Source: Pseudomonas fuscovaginae SE-1 (GTDB taxonomy: Bacteria; Pseudomonadota; Gammaproteobacteria; Pseudomonadales; Pseudomonadaceae). Taken from it: 34,784 nucleotides of DNA. The stretch lies in NCBI RefSeq assembly GCF_000364705.1, contig NZ_AQOH01000098.1, positions 1-34,784 of the forward strand. Reading direction: 5' to 3'. The notes beneath the pieces are model-generated. The model was given only the letters and a program-made list of their open reading frames with translations, made no database searches and was not told the DNA's origin. Positions 7,145-13,963 of the stretch are shown piece after piece; the first letter of the stretch is position 1; each line of letters begins with the position of its first letter. A program made the position numbers and the translations under genes.

Positions 7145-7168
7145 AAAAGCGAGGGCGCCGAGGCGCCC
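7145..7168 (-). terminator. Intrinsic terminator after DGR target gene A
   Basis: On the minus strand a perfect GGGCGCC-TC-GGCGCCC hairpin (7168-7153) is followed by a short T-rich tail. It lies between the target gene ending at 7189 and the HNH gene starting at 7133. It would separate the two transcription units. Confidence 0.6.
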
Positions 7169-7188
7169 AGGAATGAATAACTGAATGA

Positions 7189-7776
7189 TCAAATGTACTT
7201 TCTGCGGACGGGGCGCACGAGACGCTCGAAGTCCTTGACGCCGTGGTGGAGCCAGCCATCTTCGAAGGACATGAGGTAGGCGTTGAGGGCTGAGTACTGC
7301 GTACTGGTCCAGTGGTAGGCCTTACTGAAAACCTCCGGCACGGTGATCTCAAGAAACTGCGCCTCGCGCCGCGACATCAGATAGAAATCGCTGTGGCCGT
7401 CGCGCTCGAATGCTGCGCAGAACTGAGCGGCGGGGTAGTTGCCGGCGGCTTCCGCCAGGTCTGCGGTATTGGCCATCCCATCGTGCAGGCTGTTCGCACA
7501 TTCGAGTTCCTCACCGTGGCCGCCGAACACGTGCCTTGCTTCGGCATCGGCGCCGGTTGGCACGATCAGGTAGTAGGGCTTGCCGTTGCCTGGAAACAGA
7601 CCGCCATTCACGCCCCCTTCGCCGGGCCATGGCTGGCCGATAGCAGGGATGCCAGCTTCATTCGCTGCCGGCGCGATGCCGATCGCCAGGCTGGCCAGCT
7701 TCAGCACTACCTGTTCATCCGGGCTACTGATCACCAGGTCGCCACGGGTGTAGGTCGTCAGTTGATTCGCTTGCAT
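7189..7776 (-). CDS. DGR target (variable) protein A, DUF1566/C-type-lectin-like
   Basis: ATG 7776 has AGGAG seven bases upstream; a longer in-frame start has no such support. The 195-residue protein shares the block DG-x-ANT, YPAAQF, DGHSDFYL with the gene at 13964. It ends in a C-type-lectin or formylglycine-enzyme-like module: WTSTQYSA, FEDGWL, ERLVRPVR. In DGR systems the last part of this fold is the variable, ligand-binding surface. The variable residues here are mostly encoded by NNC codons, as expected after mutagenesis of AAC template codons. No signal peptide is seen. The ligand is unknown. Confidence 0.85.
   Translation of the reverse strand: MQANQLTTYTRGDLVISSPDEQVVLKLASLAIGIAPAANEAGIPAIGQPWPGEGGVNGGLFPGNGKPYYLIVPTGADAEARHVFGGHGEELECANSLHDGMANTADLAEAAGNYPAAQFCAAFERDGHSDFYLMSRREAQFLEITVPEVFSKAYHWTSTQYSALNAYLMSFEDGWLHHGVKDFERLVRPVRRKYI
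7202..7317 (-). repeat. Variable region VR-A of a diversity-generating retroelement
   Basis: This 3' end of target A aligns codon by codon with 7910-8027 and 13977-14092. Constant blocks are TCAGCC, GCCTAC, TTCGAA, GGCTGGCTC and the GC-rich end GAGCGTCTCGTGCGCCCC. Variable codons between them (CTC, AAC, CTC, TCC, CAC, CAC, GGC, GTC) keep C at the third position. The GC-rich tail is a candidate initiation-of-mutagenic-homing site. Confidence 0.75.
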
Positions 7777-7893
7777 TGAATTCTCCTGAGGAAGTAGGTT
7801 GCAGGCGGCCGGCACTGCCCGGCACGTTTCTGGTCTGATCGCCGTCCTGACGAACCCGGAATCGCCTGCGATGAAAAGCATTGAAGGGGTGAA

Positions 7894-8373
7894 TTACTGG
7901 ATAATGAGGCTGCGGACGGGGCGCACGAGACGCTCGATGCTCTTGCCGAGGTAGCTGCCGAGCCAGCCATCTTCGAAGCCCATGTAGTAGGCGTAGTTGG
8001 CTGAGTACTGCGTGCTCATGTAGTGCCAGCGATCCTCGCGCAGTTCAACCAGGCCCTCAGCCTTGGCCGCCATCAGCAGCTGACCCTCTAGACACGATGG
8101 GATGAACGCATCCAGTTCTAGCGCCTGCTTGGCGATCACGCTGCCGGCCTCGGCCATGGCTCGAGTGTTGGCCTCGCCGTCGGAGTAGGAGGCGGCACCA
8201 GGAATGTCCTGGCCGTAATCGCCATATTCGCCGGAAAGCTCGCTGTCGAGCAGCACAAGGGCGCGCTCCTGATTACCGAGCCAGTAACGGGTGACGAACT
8301 TGCCGCCGGCGAGTGGTTGACCTCGAGCAGGGAGGTCGGCGGCAGCTACGGTCTTCTGGGTTTCTTGGGTCAT
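7894..8373 (-). CDS. DGR target (variable) protein B, DUF1566-like
   Basis: ATG 8373 has GGAG six bases upstream. The 159-residue protein is a divergent paralogue of target A. It retains DGEANTRAM in the middle and an end with YMSTQYSA, FEDGWL and ERLVRPVR. The DFYL block of the other two is replaced by a different sequence (SCLEGQLLMAAKAEG). Its variable region has one extra codon between FEDGWL and ERLV relative to A and C. It is arranged in tandem upstream of target A, in the same direction. It is probably a ligand-binding lectin-like protein of unknown target. Confidence 0.82.
   Translation of the reverse strand: MTQETQKTVAAADLPARGQPLAGGKFVTRYWLGNQERALVLLDSELSGEYGDYGQDIPGAASYSDGEANTRAMAEAGSVIAKQALELDAFIPSCLEGQLLMAAKAEGLVELREDRWHYMSTQYSANYAYYMGFEDGWLGSYLGKSIERLVRPVRSLIIQ
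7910..8027 (-). repeat. Variable region VR-B
   Basis: This region is homologous to VR-A and VR-C. Variable codons are AAC, TAC, TAC, GGC, GGC, AGC, TAC, CTC, GGC, AGC and ATC, again NNC throughout. It contains a single-codon insertion relative to the other two. The 3' flank (CAGTAATTCA then CCTTCAAT on the coding strand) is shared with VR-C. Confidence 0.75.
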
Positions 8374-8483
8374 GGGTATCTCCAGGGTGAGCGCCGACCT
8401 GCCGAGGATTCAGCATGGTGGCAATTTGTGATTGGTTGGGGTATTAAGGGGAACCGGCATGGAGCCGGACAAAAGGAGTTGTC

Positions 8484-8804
8484 GTGAGAAATCCAGTTAT
8501 TGATTCTGTTTGGGAGCAGATTCGTCACCTTGAGATGGGCGGTGCTGCCGCAGCTCAAGCGAAGCTGCAAGAGGTTGCAAGTATCGGTCGAGCGATCCGT
8601 GCCGCCCACGGAGAGCAAGTGGCAAACGAAGTTATGGATTACGGGCTCATTGAAACGGCGCTGTATCGATGCCGGCAGATTCAAGATCATGAATTGAATG
8701 GCATTGGCTACGATGAACTGCAGATCTTCTACCGCTACGCTACATCCGCTATGAGCCGTGCACAGACTGTCATTGACACGCATTACTCCGAACTTGAGCT
8801 TTGA
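8484..8804 (+). CDS. Hypothetical protein, isolated on the plus strand
   Basis: GTG 8484 has a strong AAGGAG seven bases upstream, which decides the strand over an overlapping antisense frame. The 106-residue product is mostly helical and acidic at its end (MRNPVIDSVWEQIRHLEMG, ending YSELEL). No domain is recognised. It is the only rightward gene within the leftward block from 6 to 14 kb and must have its own promoter. Function is unknown. Confidence 0.6.
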   Translation: MRNPVIDSVWEQIRHLEMGGAAAAQAKLQEVASIGRAIRAAHGEQVANEVMDYGLIETALYRCRQIQDHELNGIGYDELQIFYRYATSAMSRAQTVIDTHYSELEL

Positions 8805-8815
8805 TTTGGTACTCG

Positions 8816-9178
8816 TCAGACCAGTTCTGTGAGCAGGGTCAGGCCGATATCATCCGGGTCGTCGCCGAGTTCAAGGACGGGAGCGCGAAGCTCGCGACTT
8901 ATGCGGAACCGGTCAAGCTTGCGCGCCACGTTTCCGCTTAGTTCGATTTTGTGGCGCGGAGGTGTGAGCAGCTTGACTGCTTCGTCGCGAGTGAGTTCAT
9001 GTAGGCGATGAATCATCAGCGTCATCGCCTCGCCCTGTTCCTCGATCCCGGCCCACTCCATCAGTTCTCGCAGGGCCTGTTTAGTCCCTGGTCGAACCTT
9101 CAAACGCAGGTCTTCCTCCTGCAGTGCGGCAGCCTTCTTGCGGCGCCGGTCGTCGCGCTCGGCTTGGGGCATAGCCAT
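8816..9178 (-). CDS. Ribbon-helix-helix-like small regulator (putative)
   Basis: ATG 9178 is preceded by AGGAGG. The 120-residue protein begins with a basic stretch (RDDRRRKKAAALQ). A segment resembling a ribbon-helix-helix domain follows: EDLRLKVRPGTKQALRELME, then EAMTLMIHRLHELT. A second such half may lie in KIELSGNVARKLDRFRI. RHH proteins bind operators as dimers. It is co-directional with the recombination operon. The regulatory role is inferred. Confidence 0.7.
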   Translation of the reverse strand: MAMPQAERDDRRRKKAAALQEEDLRLKVRPGTKQALRELMEWAGIEEQGEAMTLMIHRLHELTRDEAVKLLTPPRHKIELSGNVARKLDRFRISRELRAPVLELGDDPDDIGLTLLTELV

Positions 9179-9259
9179 CAGGAGCCTCCTGTATGCCGCT
9201 GGGCGGCAGGTGAATGTGCAACTGGCTTCGGCGCTGCTGCACTCGGTTGTTGATTCGCC

Positions 9260-9721
9260 TCATGCTGCGACCTTTACCTGGTTCCAGGCGCCGACCGCTT
9301 CGAAGATCCTGGCTGCATGGTCTTCGTCCAGCGACATCGCCTCAGGTATCGCAATCCAGCCAGAGGCAACGACCTGGGAAGGGTTCGCCGATTCGCGCAG
9401 TTCCTTGTAGCAGTGCTCGATCACGTCCTCGAGGTGGTCCGAGAGGTAGACGCCGGCCGGGGCTACCTCGACCGATTTGGTGTACCGGTCGCCGCGGGCG
9501 TCGATGCACATCACGCTGAGGTAGATCGTCCAGCGATGAGCAATCCCGCATACGGCCTGGCCGATCTTCCCGGGCGCAATGTTCTTCAGCGACTTGTAGT
9601 TGATCATGCCCTGGCGGCCGCTGGGGTCGATGTTGACGACGGCGACGTGGTTGGTTGAGAGGAGGGCGCGGCAGGAGCGTTCGATCCTGGCCTTCATGTT
9701 GTTGGGCTTGCGCTTGCTCAT
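9260..9721 (-). CDS. Conserved phage hypothetical protein (153 aa)
   Basis: This 153-residue protein begins with a basic tail (MSKRKPNNMKARIERSCRAL). It continues with two beta-rich blocks (HVAVVNIDPSGRQGMINYKS and WTIYLSVMCIDARGDRYTKS). It contains no recognised catalytic motif. Its ATG at 9721 overlaps the stop of the gene upstream (ATGA), so it is translated as part of the YqaJ/ERF operon. A supporting role in recombination or replication is inferred from position only. Confidence 0.7.
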   Translation of the reverse strand: MSKRKPNNMKARIERSCRALLSTNHVAVVNIDPSGRQGMINYKSLKNIAPGKIGQAVCGIAHRWTIYLSVMCIDARGDRYTKSVEVAPAGVYLSDHLEDVIEHCYKELRESANPSQVVASGWIAIPEAMSLDEDHAARIFEAVGAWNQVKVAA

Positions 9722-9948
9722 AGCGAGTCCGCCATTTTGCGCAGAACATGGCGCTCTGCTGGGCTTGGCCGGCGGCGCTTGCGCGCCAGGACGGTGTCAG
9801 GGTCGATCCGCGAACTGCGGGCCGGCAGCGGGGCAGTGCGGTAGGTCGGCAACTCAGTGGCGCGACCACCAGATGCAAAGAAGGCAGCTTTCGCTGCCTC
9901 CAGTTTGGCCTGGCGCTCGTCGCCGGCCAGGATGTAGTTGTCGTTCAT
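9718..9948 (-). CDS. Small hypothetical protein (76 aa)
   Basis: The start is placed at ATG 9948, with AGGAA seven bases upstream, overlapping the end of the YqaJ gene. A longer frame extending to 10134 would be a shadow of that gene. The protein is alanine- and arginine-rich, with an acidic N-terminus (MNDNYILAGDERQ) and a basic C-terminal half (VLARKRRRPSP). No domain is recognised. Confidence 0.65.
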   Translation of the reverse strand: MNDNYILAGDERQAKLEAAKAAFFASGGRATELPTYRTAPLPARSSRIDPDTVLARKRRRPSPAERHVLRKMADSL

Positions 9949-10562
9949 GCTGCGATTCCTAGAACGCGATTCATGCGATCGTCGAGGATTTCGTAGAAGG
10001 TCTTCACGCGCTCCGACAGCTTCCGGATCATTGCTTCGTCGCGATAGACGCGCTTGACGAACAGGGGCATCCCGGGCCAATAGCTGATGAAATCCAGCCA
10101 CTCGCGCTCGGACACCCAAAGGCCGCCTTGGCACTGGGCCATGTGTTCTTTGGGGACCTCGCCGGCCAGGATTACGCTGACCTGGAATTTGGGCAGCTTG
10201 GTCTTGATCTCAGTGAGACCACGCTCCCCGACCAGGGCGTCGGGCGAGTACCCGATACCGTGGTTGAGGATAATTCCGGCTGACTGGGTCTTGATCCCTT
10301 CGAGGCCTTCGTAAAGCTGGAGAGCCGTGCCCTCGAGTTCATGGCCGCGCATTGTCGCCTTGGTCTGAAATGGAATTTCTGCCGCCTCCTCGGTGATACG
10401 CTCACCGATCAACTGGTCCATATAGGTGAAGGCGGCCACGCCGAAGCCCGCTTCACCTTTTCCGGCGACCAGCAGGCAATCCAGTTCGGAGCAGGTGATG
10501 ATCCCCAGTCGCAGGGCGAGCCATTCCGGAGTTCCTTGCTCAACGTCAGTGATTATCTGCAT
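9945..10562 (-). CDS. YqaJ-family viral recombinase (lambda-exonuclease-like)
   Basis: This is a 205-residue nuclease of the PD-(D/E)XK fold. It would resect double-stranded DNA ends 5' to 3' for single-strand annealing recombination. Landmarks are GTPEWLALRLG (10-20), GHELEGTA (73-80), SPDALVG with Asp108, and the catalytic E118-I-K120. Gln145 is likely part of the motif III helix. Length fits the family. It partners with the adjacent ERF-type annealing protein. The start at ATG 10562 has GGAGA upstream. Confidence 0.9.
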   Translation of the reverse strand: MQIITDVEQGTPEWLALRLGIITCSELDCLLVAGKGEAGFGVAAFTYMDQLIGERITEEAAEIPFQTKATMRGHELEGTALQLYEGLEGIKTQSAGIILNHGIGYSPDALVGERGLTEIKTKLPKFQVSVILAGEVPKEHMAQCQGGLWVSEREWLDFISYWPGMPLFVKRVYRDEAMIRKLSERVKTFYEILDDRMNRVLGIAA

Positions 10563-11322
10563 TCTGCGTCTCCTCGGTTACCGATTCGTTCTGCTTGGCG
10601 GACTTGGTGAGCATGCCGAGCACTTGGTCAAAGGCCGCCTTCTCGACGGCTGATGGGGTGCCGTGGATGTTGGCGAACGTAGCTTTGGCCTTTTCGCTGC
10701 AGCGCTCGAGCAGCATGGCCAACTGCGCTGCCTGCACAGAGGTCACCCTCGGCGTCACAACTGCACCGTTGCCGTCGTCATCCTCGCCAGTGGTGGTGAA
10801 GTTGAGCAGTGCGCCGGCGGTGTACCGCTTCCCGTAACTCACGCTCGATGCCACGGCCTGGACGCCGTTCTTGCTTCCAGTGGTGTCGGCGGGCAGCACA
10901 AGCGAAGTCGTTTCGCGATGGCCGGCGCGATGACTCAGCACCCCCTCTACCTCGATGCCGCGCTCATTGCGTGGTGTGCGGAAGGAGAGAGCGAAGCCGT
11001 GGCGGGCAAGCACCGGCTTGATCATCTCGTTGATGTCCTCCCAAAGCGCGTAGGTGCTCTGGATTCGACCGTTCTTGTCCTTGATGCCGCCGCGTTCCCC
11101 AATGACTGGAAGCTCTTCCTGCATCGCGGCGAGCGCCTCGTCATACTGCTGCTTGGCCTGCTGCGCCTGGATGTTCTGGTGCATGACCATCAAGCGTTCC
11201 ATCTTGTCGATGTCGGCGCTCGGAGACATGGCGACCTGCTGGATGATCTGCAGGATTGTGACCGACTCGGTAGTGACGGTCGGCGCCTGAGAAATGGGCT
11301 CGGCCCTGGATACATTGCTCAT
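10546..11322 (-). CDS. erf: ERF-family single-strand annealing recombinase
   Basis: This 258-residue protein would anneal complementary single strands in phage recombination and circularisation. The ERF core is visible: YALWEDINEMIKPVLARHG, FRTPR, then SSVSYGKRYTAGALLNFTTT and GEDDDG. It is followed by a flexible C-terminal tail, and residues 47-65 are a Gln-rich helix. The start is set at ATG 11322, eight bases below the upstream stop; an extra 16 codons upstream would overlap that gene. It overlaps the YqaJ gene by 17 bases, so the two are probably co-translated. Confidence 0.9.
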   Translation of the reverse strand: MSNVSRAEPISQAPTVTTESVTILQIIQQVAMSPSADIDKMERLMVMHQNIQAQQAKQQYDEALAAMQEELPVIGERGGIKDKNGRIQSTYALWEDINEMIKPVLARHGFALSFRTPRNERGIEVEGVLSHRAGHRETTSLVLPADTTGSKNGVQAVASSVSYGKRYTAGALLNFTTTGEDDDGNGAVVTPRVTSVQAAQLAMLLERCSEKAKATFANIHGTPSAVEKAAFDQVLGMLTKSAKQNESVTEETQNADNH

Positions 11323-11329
11323 GGCAACC

Positions 11330-12454
11330 TCAGTACTGGATGGTGATGTTGGGGATCTTGCGCTGGGCAATCAGGGTGACTGCCTGCTTGGCACAGGCTT
11401 CCGGCATGCCGCCGGCGATGAACGCCTCAAGTGCAGCGCGATTGACGCTGCGACGGTGGGCCTCGTCGGCTTCGCGGGCGTTTTGCTGGCGGATGATTTC
11501 GTCGGCGGCCTCCTTGGCGCGACGCTGCTCATCCAGACGGGCCTGCTCGGCTGCTTCTTCCTGCCGACGGGCTGCGGCCAGGCGCTCCTGCTCCATCCGC
11601 TGCTCGGTTGCAACCCGGTCTGCCTCAGCCTGAATGCGGGCGCGCTCTGCCTGCTCGGCCTGCAACTTGAGCTGCAGGCGCTGGTTCTCGGCTTCTCGCT
11701 CTTGCGCGGCAGCTTGATCGATCAGCTCCTGCTCGCGGCGGGCCGCGGCTTCACGAGCTGCCTGCTGCTCCTGGGCCACACGCTGGCGCTCCGCCTCGAC
11801 CGCAGCTTCCTGCGCTGCCCGGATGCGGTCTTGCTCGGCGCGCTCGTCTGCTTCGCGGCGCAGGCGGGCTAGTTCGGCCTGCTCGGCTTCGTACTGGGCG
11901 CGCTCGGCGTGCACGGCGCGAAGCTTGGTCAGCGTCTGATCCTTCACCTGGGCGGCTTCGGCCAGGAACTCTTCCCAACTTTCGTCGATCGCGACCAGTT
12001 CCAGGCCGGCGATGAGCTGGGCGACGTGCTCGGTGCTGGGTGTTTCATCGAAAACAACCAGGTCTTTAATCCGCTGGATGCCGTCGACATGCGCATCGGT
12101 CCGGGCCAGCTCTTTCTGTTCCCAATCCGTCAGTGGCTGTCGGGTGGCGTCGCGCAGAGCATCCATCTTTGTGACGAACTCGCGCAGCTCAGCCTCGACG
12201 ACCTTTGGCATTTCCTTCAAGCGTTTCAGGTAATCGCGGCCCGGCTTCTCCACAGCCGCTTTCGATTTGCTGACCGTTGCTGCCAGCGAGGCGATACGCT
12301 CGCGGCCTTTGCGGGTGCTCAGATCGGGTACCTCGGTGGAGACCTTCGCTTGCACCGCTTCGAAGAACTGGACCAGGCCGCCGGCCACGTAGATGGATGG
12401 CGCGTTCTCCGCGCTGATGTCTTCGATGGTAATGACTTGCTGTTGTGCGGACAC
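11330..12454 (-). CDS. Long coiled-coil phage protein in the recombination operon
   Basis: This 374-residue protein has a GTG start at 12454, with GGGAG upstream. The N-terminal ~100 residues form a compact helical region with KPGRDYLKRLKEMP. From about residue 185 to 325 the sequence is a continuous Glu/Arg/Ala/Gln-rich coiled coil. A short conserved C-terminal domain (AFIAGGMPEACAKQAVTLI, ending ITIQY) follows. Such proteins often sit beside ERF or Bet genes in phages and are of unknown role. Repetitive CTG/GCG-rich codons produce long antisense frames here that are not genes. Confidence 0.82.
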   Translation of the reverse strand: MSAQQQVITIEDISAENAPSIYVAGGLVQFFEAVQAKVSTEVPDLSTRKGRERIASLAATVSKSKAAVEKPGRDYLKRLKEMPKVVEAELREFVTKMDALRDATRQPLTDWEQKELARTDAHVDGIQRIKDLVVFDETPSTEHVAQLIAGLELVAIDESWEEFLAEAAQVKDQTLTKLRAVHAERAQYEAEQAELARLRREADERAEQDRIRAAQEAAVEAERQRVAQEQQAAREAAARREQELIDQAAAQEREAENQRLQLKLQAEQAERARIQAEADRVATEQRMEQERLAAARRQEEAAEQARLDEQRRAKEAADEIIRQQNAREADEAHRRSVNRAALEAFIAGGMPEACAKQAVTLIAQRKIPNITIQY

Positions 12455-12497
12455 GGTGACTCCCTGCCGCGACGTGCGCAGCGCTTGAAGTTGAAGA

Positions 12498-12614
12498 TCA
12501 GGAAGTGACGCGATCAGCGAGAGCGCTGAGCAGCATCAAGAGTGTGAAGATGGCGAGAGCGGGGAAGGATCCGCGCCAGATCAGTAGGCGCCGGCGGCGC
12601 TGGGATGCGGTCAC
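12498..12614 (-). CDS. Small single-pass membrane protein (38 aa)
   Basis: GTG 12614 overlaps the TGA of the upstream gene (GTGA). The peptide has a basic N-terminus (TASQRRRRLLIW) and one hydrophobic helix (FPALAIFTLLMLLSALA). It would insert with its N-terminus in the cytoplasm by the positive-inside rule. Tight coupling within the operon supports a real gene. Function is unknown. Confidence 0.6.
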   Translation of the reverse strand: MTASQRRRRLLIWRGSFPALAIFTLLMLLSALADRVTS

Positions 12615-12961
12615 AGAAGTTGTTCCGTGCGACCACCGTGCCGATACACCTCGCCGTGCTTTTCGATACTGACGTTGGTATCGCTGTGCTGACGCAGAGC
12701 CCTTCGAACTGCTGTCTCGGCATTAGTTCGGTACGCGTCGTATTCACGTTGTAGAGCGTCGAGCTTGCCTCTCCACTCTCGCTCAATGTCGTTGAGACGG
12801 TCAGATGCTGGCGGCTCGTAGAAGGCCATGCCCTGATTCTCCACCCAGATGACGATATCGCTTGCCACCGCAGTGATTTGCTCGTGGGTAGCAGTGATGC
12901 CGTGTTCTTCGAAGGCTTCAGCCAAGCCCTCGGCGTAGTAGTCGGCGCGTGAATAGCTCAT
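12611..12961 (-). CDS. Hypothetical protein (116 aa)
   Basis: This is an acidic helical protein with a tyrosine-rich start (MSYSRADYYAEGLAEAFEEH) and a coiled-coil-like middle (DIEREWRGKLDALQREYDAY). No domain is recognised. It overlaps small genes on both sides by four bases, so it is part of a translationally coupled early leftward series. Confidence 0.68.
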   Translation of the reverse strand: MSYSRADYYAEGLAEAFEEHGITATHEQITAVASDIVIWVENQGMAFYEPPASDRLNDIEREWRGKLDALQREYDAYRTNAETAVRRALRQHSDTNVSIEKHGEVYRHGGRTEQLL

Positions 12962-13092
12962 GACACCCTCGCAATGATCATCCCGCGCCTGACTTCGAGG
13001 CGAAGCGGCCGGGGCAGGTCGGAGACAAGAAAAAAGCCCTGCTTATGCAGGGCTTCAGCCAGTTGTTTCGAGGTGCGGCAGATGATCGTCAC
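12958..13092 (-). CDS. Small hypothetical protein (44 aa) spanning a terminator
   Basis: GTG 13092 overlaps the previous stop, and the TGA overlaps the next ATG. The product reads MTIICRTSKQLAEALHKQGF at its start, then a basic segment (PRPLRLEVRRGM). The overlaps at both ends argue for translation. Its coding sequence contains a perfect intrinsic-terminator hairpin, which is unusual. Confidence 0.55.
   Translation of the reverse strand: MTIICRTSKQLAEALHKQGFFLVSDLPRPLRLEVRRGMIIARVS
13030..13053 (-). terminator. Intrinsic terminator inside a coding sequence
   Basis: On the minus strand GCCCTGC-ATAA-GCAGGGC (13053-13036) is followed by six T (13035-13030), a textbook rho-independent terminator. 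It lies in the middle of the leftward operon, within the 44-residue ORF. Downstream recombination genes would need antitermination, or ribosomes masking the hairpin. Confidence 0.8.
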
Positions 13093-13319
13093 GGCACAGT
13101 CCTCCGTATGTCGGCCAGGAAGGCGTCGGCCTGGGCCTGATAGAAGCGATCGAAGCGACCCTTGTACGTCGAGTACTCCGAATCGTTGATTGCGCCCAAG
13201 GCGTACGCCATTTCAACGGCCATCGACGTTTCTCGGAACAGCCCTTCCGAGGTCTGGCCGGCCCGCAGGCAGTCAAACCGAGCGTCGATCATGCCGACTG
13301 CAATGCTGCGCCGGCTCAT
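13089..13319 (-). CDS. Hypothetical protein (76 aa)
   Basis: This is a 76-residue, mostly helical protein (MSRRSIAVGMIDARFDCLRA, then EMAYALGAINDSEYSTYKGR). It starts at ATG 13319, overlapping the stop of the upstream gene, and overlaps the following small gene. Function is unknown. Confidence 0.68.
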   Translation of the reverse strand: MSRRSIAVGMIDARFDCLRAGQTSEGLFRETSMAVEMAYALGAINDSEYSTYKGRFDRFYQAQADAFLADIRRTVP

Positions 13320-13600
13320 GCTGCCCTCCTGCGGGTGCCCCGGTTGTCGATCTCGAACCAGATTTCCCGCTCGATGGCGACCGTGTTGGCCTGGGCGATC
13401 TCGGCCAGTTCATCCGCCGGAACATCCATCGGGATACCGTCACCGTCGTAGGTGACGCCGGACACCACGTGCCACTCCAGCTCGCGGCAGCCATGGAAGT
13501 CCCAGTCGCTGTCGCGAACCCAGGGGCGCGACGGCTCGTTGATGCACGACGTGACCTCGACCAGCAGGACCACGCCTTCCACTGCGATTTCGTAGTTCAT
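13316..13600 (-). CDS. Hypothetical protein (94 aa)
   Basis: ATG 13600 has GGAGG six bases upstream. The acidic 94-residue protein is beta-rich at the start (MNYEIAVEGVVLLVEVTSC). It continues with a Trp-rich block (DSDWDFHGCRELEWHVVSG) and then IPMDVPADELAEIAQ. No family is recognised. It is the first gene after the terminator at 13704-13730 in the leftward operon. Confidence 0.68.
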   Translation of the reverse strand: MNYEIAVEGVVLLVEVTSCINEPSRPWVRDSDWDFHGCRELEWHVVSGVTYDGDGIPMDVPADELAEIAQANTVAIEREIWFEIDNRGTRRRAA

Positions 13601-13631
13601 GGGGCCCTCCTGGGCGTCTATCGATCGCCTG

Positions 13632-13691
13632 TATTCGTCAACGCTCTCGCTCGGCTATCTGCCGGTGGGCGCCGGGGAGCGCTGACGAATA
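13632..13691. repeat. 15-bp inverted repeat with 30-bp loop
   Basis: TATTCGTCAACGCTC (13632-13646) pairs with GAGCGCTGACGAATA (13677-13691) with one mismatch. It lies between the terminator at 13704-13730 and the next leftward gene. In RNA it would be a long hairpin; in DNA it could be a protein-binding site. Confidence 0.5.
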
Positions 13692-13703
13692 GAGGCGCAA
13701 AAG

Positions 13704-13730
13704 AAAGCCCCGCTGGACGGTCGGGGCTTT
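13704..13730. terminator. Bidirectional intrinsic terminator downstream of DGR target C
   Basis: AAAGCCCCG (13704-13712) and CGGGGCTTT (13722-13730) form a 9-bp stem with a 9-base loop. It lies in the leftward operon after the first gene or genes from pL, similar in position to lambda tL1. Confidence 0.7.
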
Positions 13731-13778
13731 CACCTATGCGTAACCAATGCATGTCGTTACAGTTTTTGGGCGGGACCT

Positions 13779-13922
13779 TTAGTGCCAGAACACTGGGGCC
13801 CCGATTCGCATTCGAGGTTTTTCGCGTATGCGCGCCGGACGATCGGCTGGCAGGCGTTCTTCAGTTGGCGGTTCTGGCCGCACGTGACTGAGCGCTGCGC
13901 CGATCAGAATGATCATGAGCAT
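13779..13922 (-). CDS. Small ORF, 47 aa, hydrophobic start and basic tail (tentative)
   Basis: The peptide reads MLMIILIGAALSHVRPEPPT, then an Arg/Pro-rich tail ending in VFWH. The ribosome site is weak (AGGT). It is co-directional with target C and lies before the terminator. A rightward frame at 13782-13970 competes for the same bases but runs into conserved DGR flank, so the leftward frame is preferred. Confidence 0.35.
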   Translation of the reverse strand: MLMIILIGAALSHVRPEPPTEERLPADRPARIREKPRMRIGAPVFWH

Positions 13923-13963
13923 GTGGTTTACCTGGTACAGGAAGATCGGATTGAAGGAATGAA

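Noticed and set aside
8370..8783. A 137-codon leftward frame opposite the 8484 gene
   Set aside because: The rightward gene has a strong ribosome site and phage-like composition; the leftward frame has neither.
9081..9263. A leftward 60-codon frame starting with ATGA at the end of the 153-residue gene
   Set aside because: It overlaps the 8816-9178 gene by nearly 100 bases, and that gene has its own strong ribosome site. Its composition is Arg/Pro-rich, like a shadow frame.
10970..11880. Long rightward frames opposite the ERF and coiled-coil genes as a possible overlapping gene
   Set aside because: They arise from the low-complexity GC-rich coiled-coil codons and have no ribosome site or motif.
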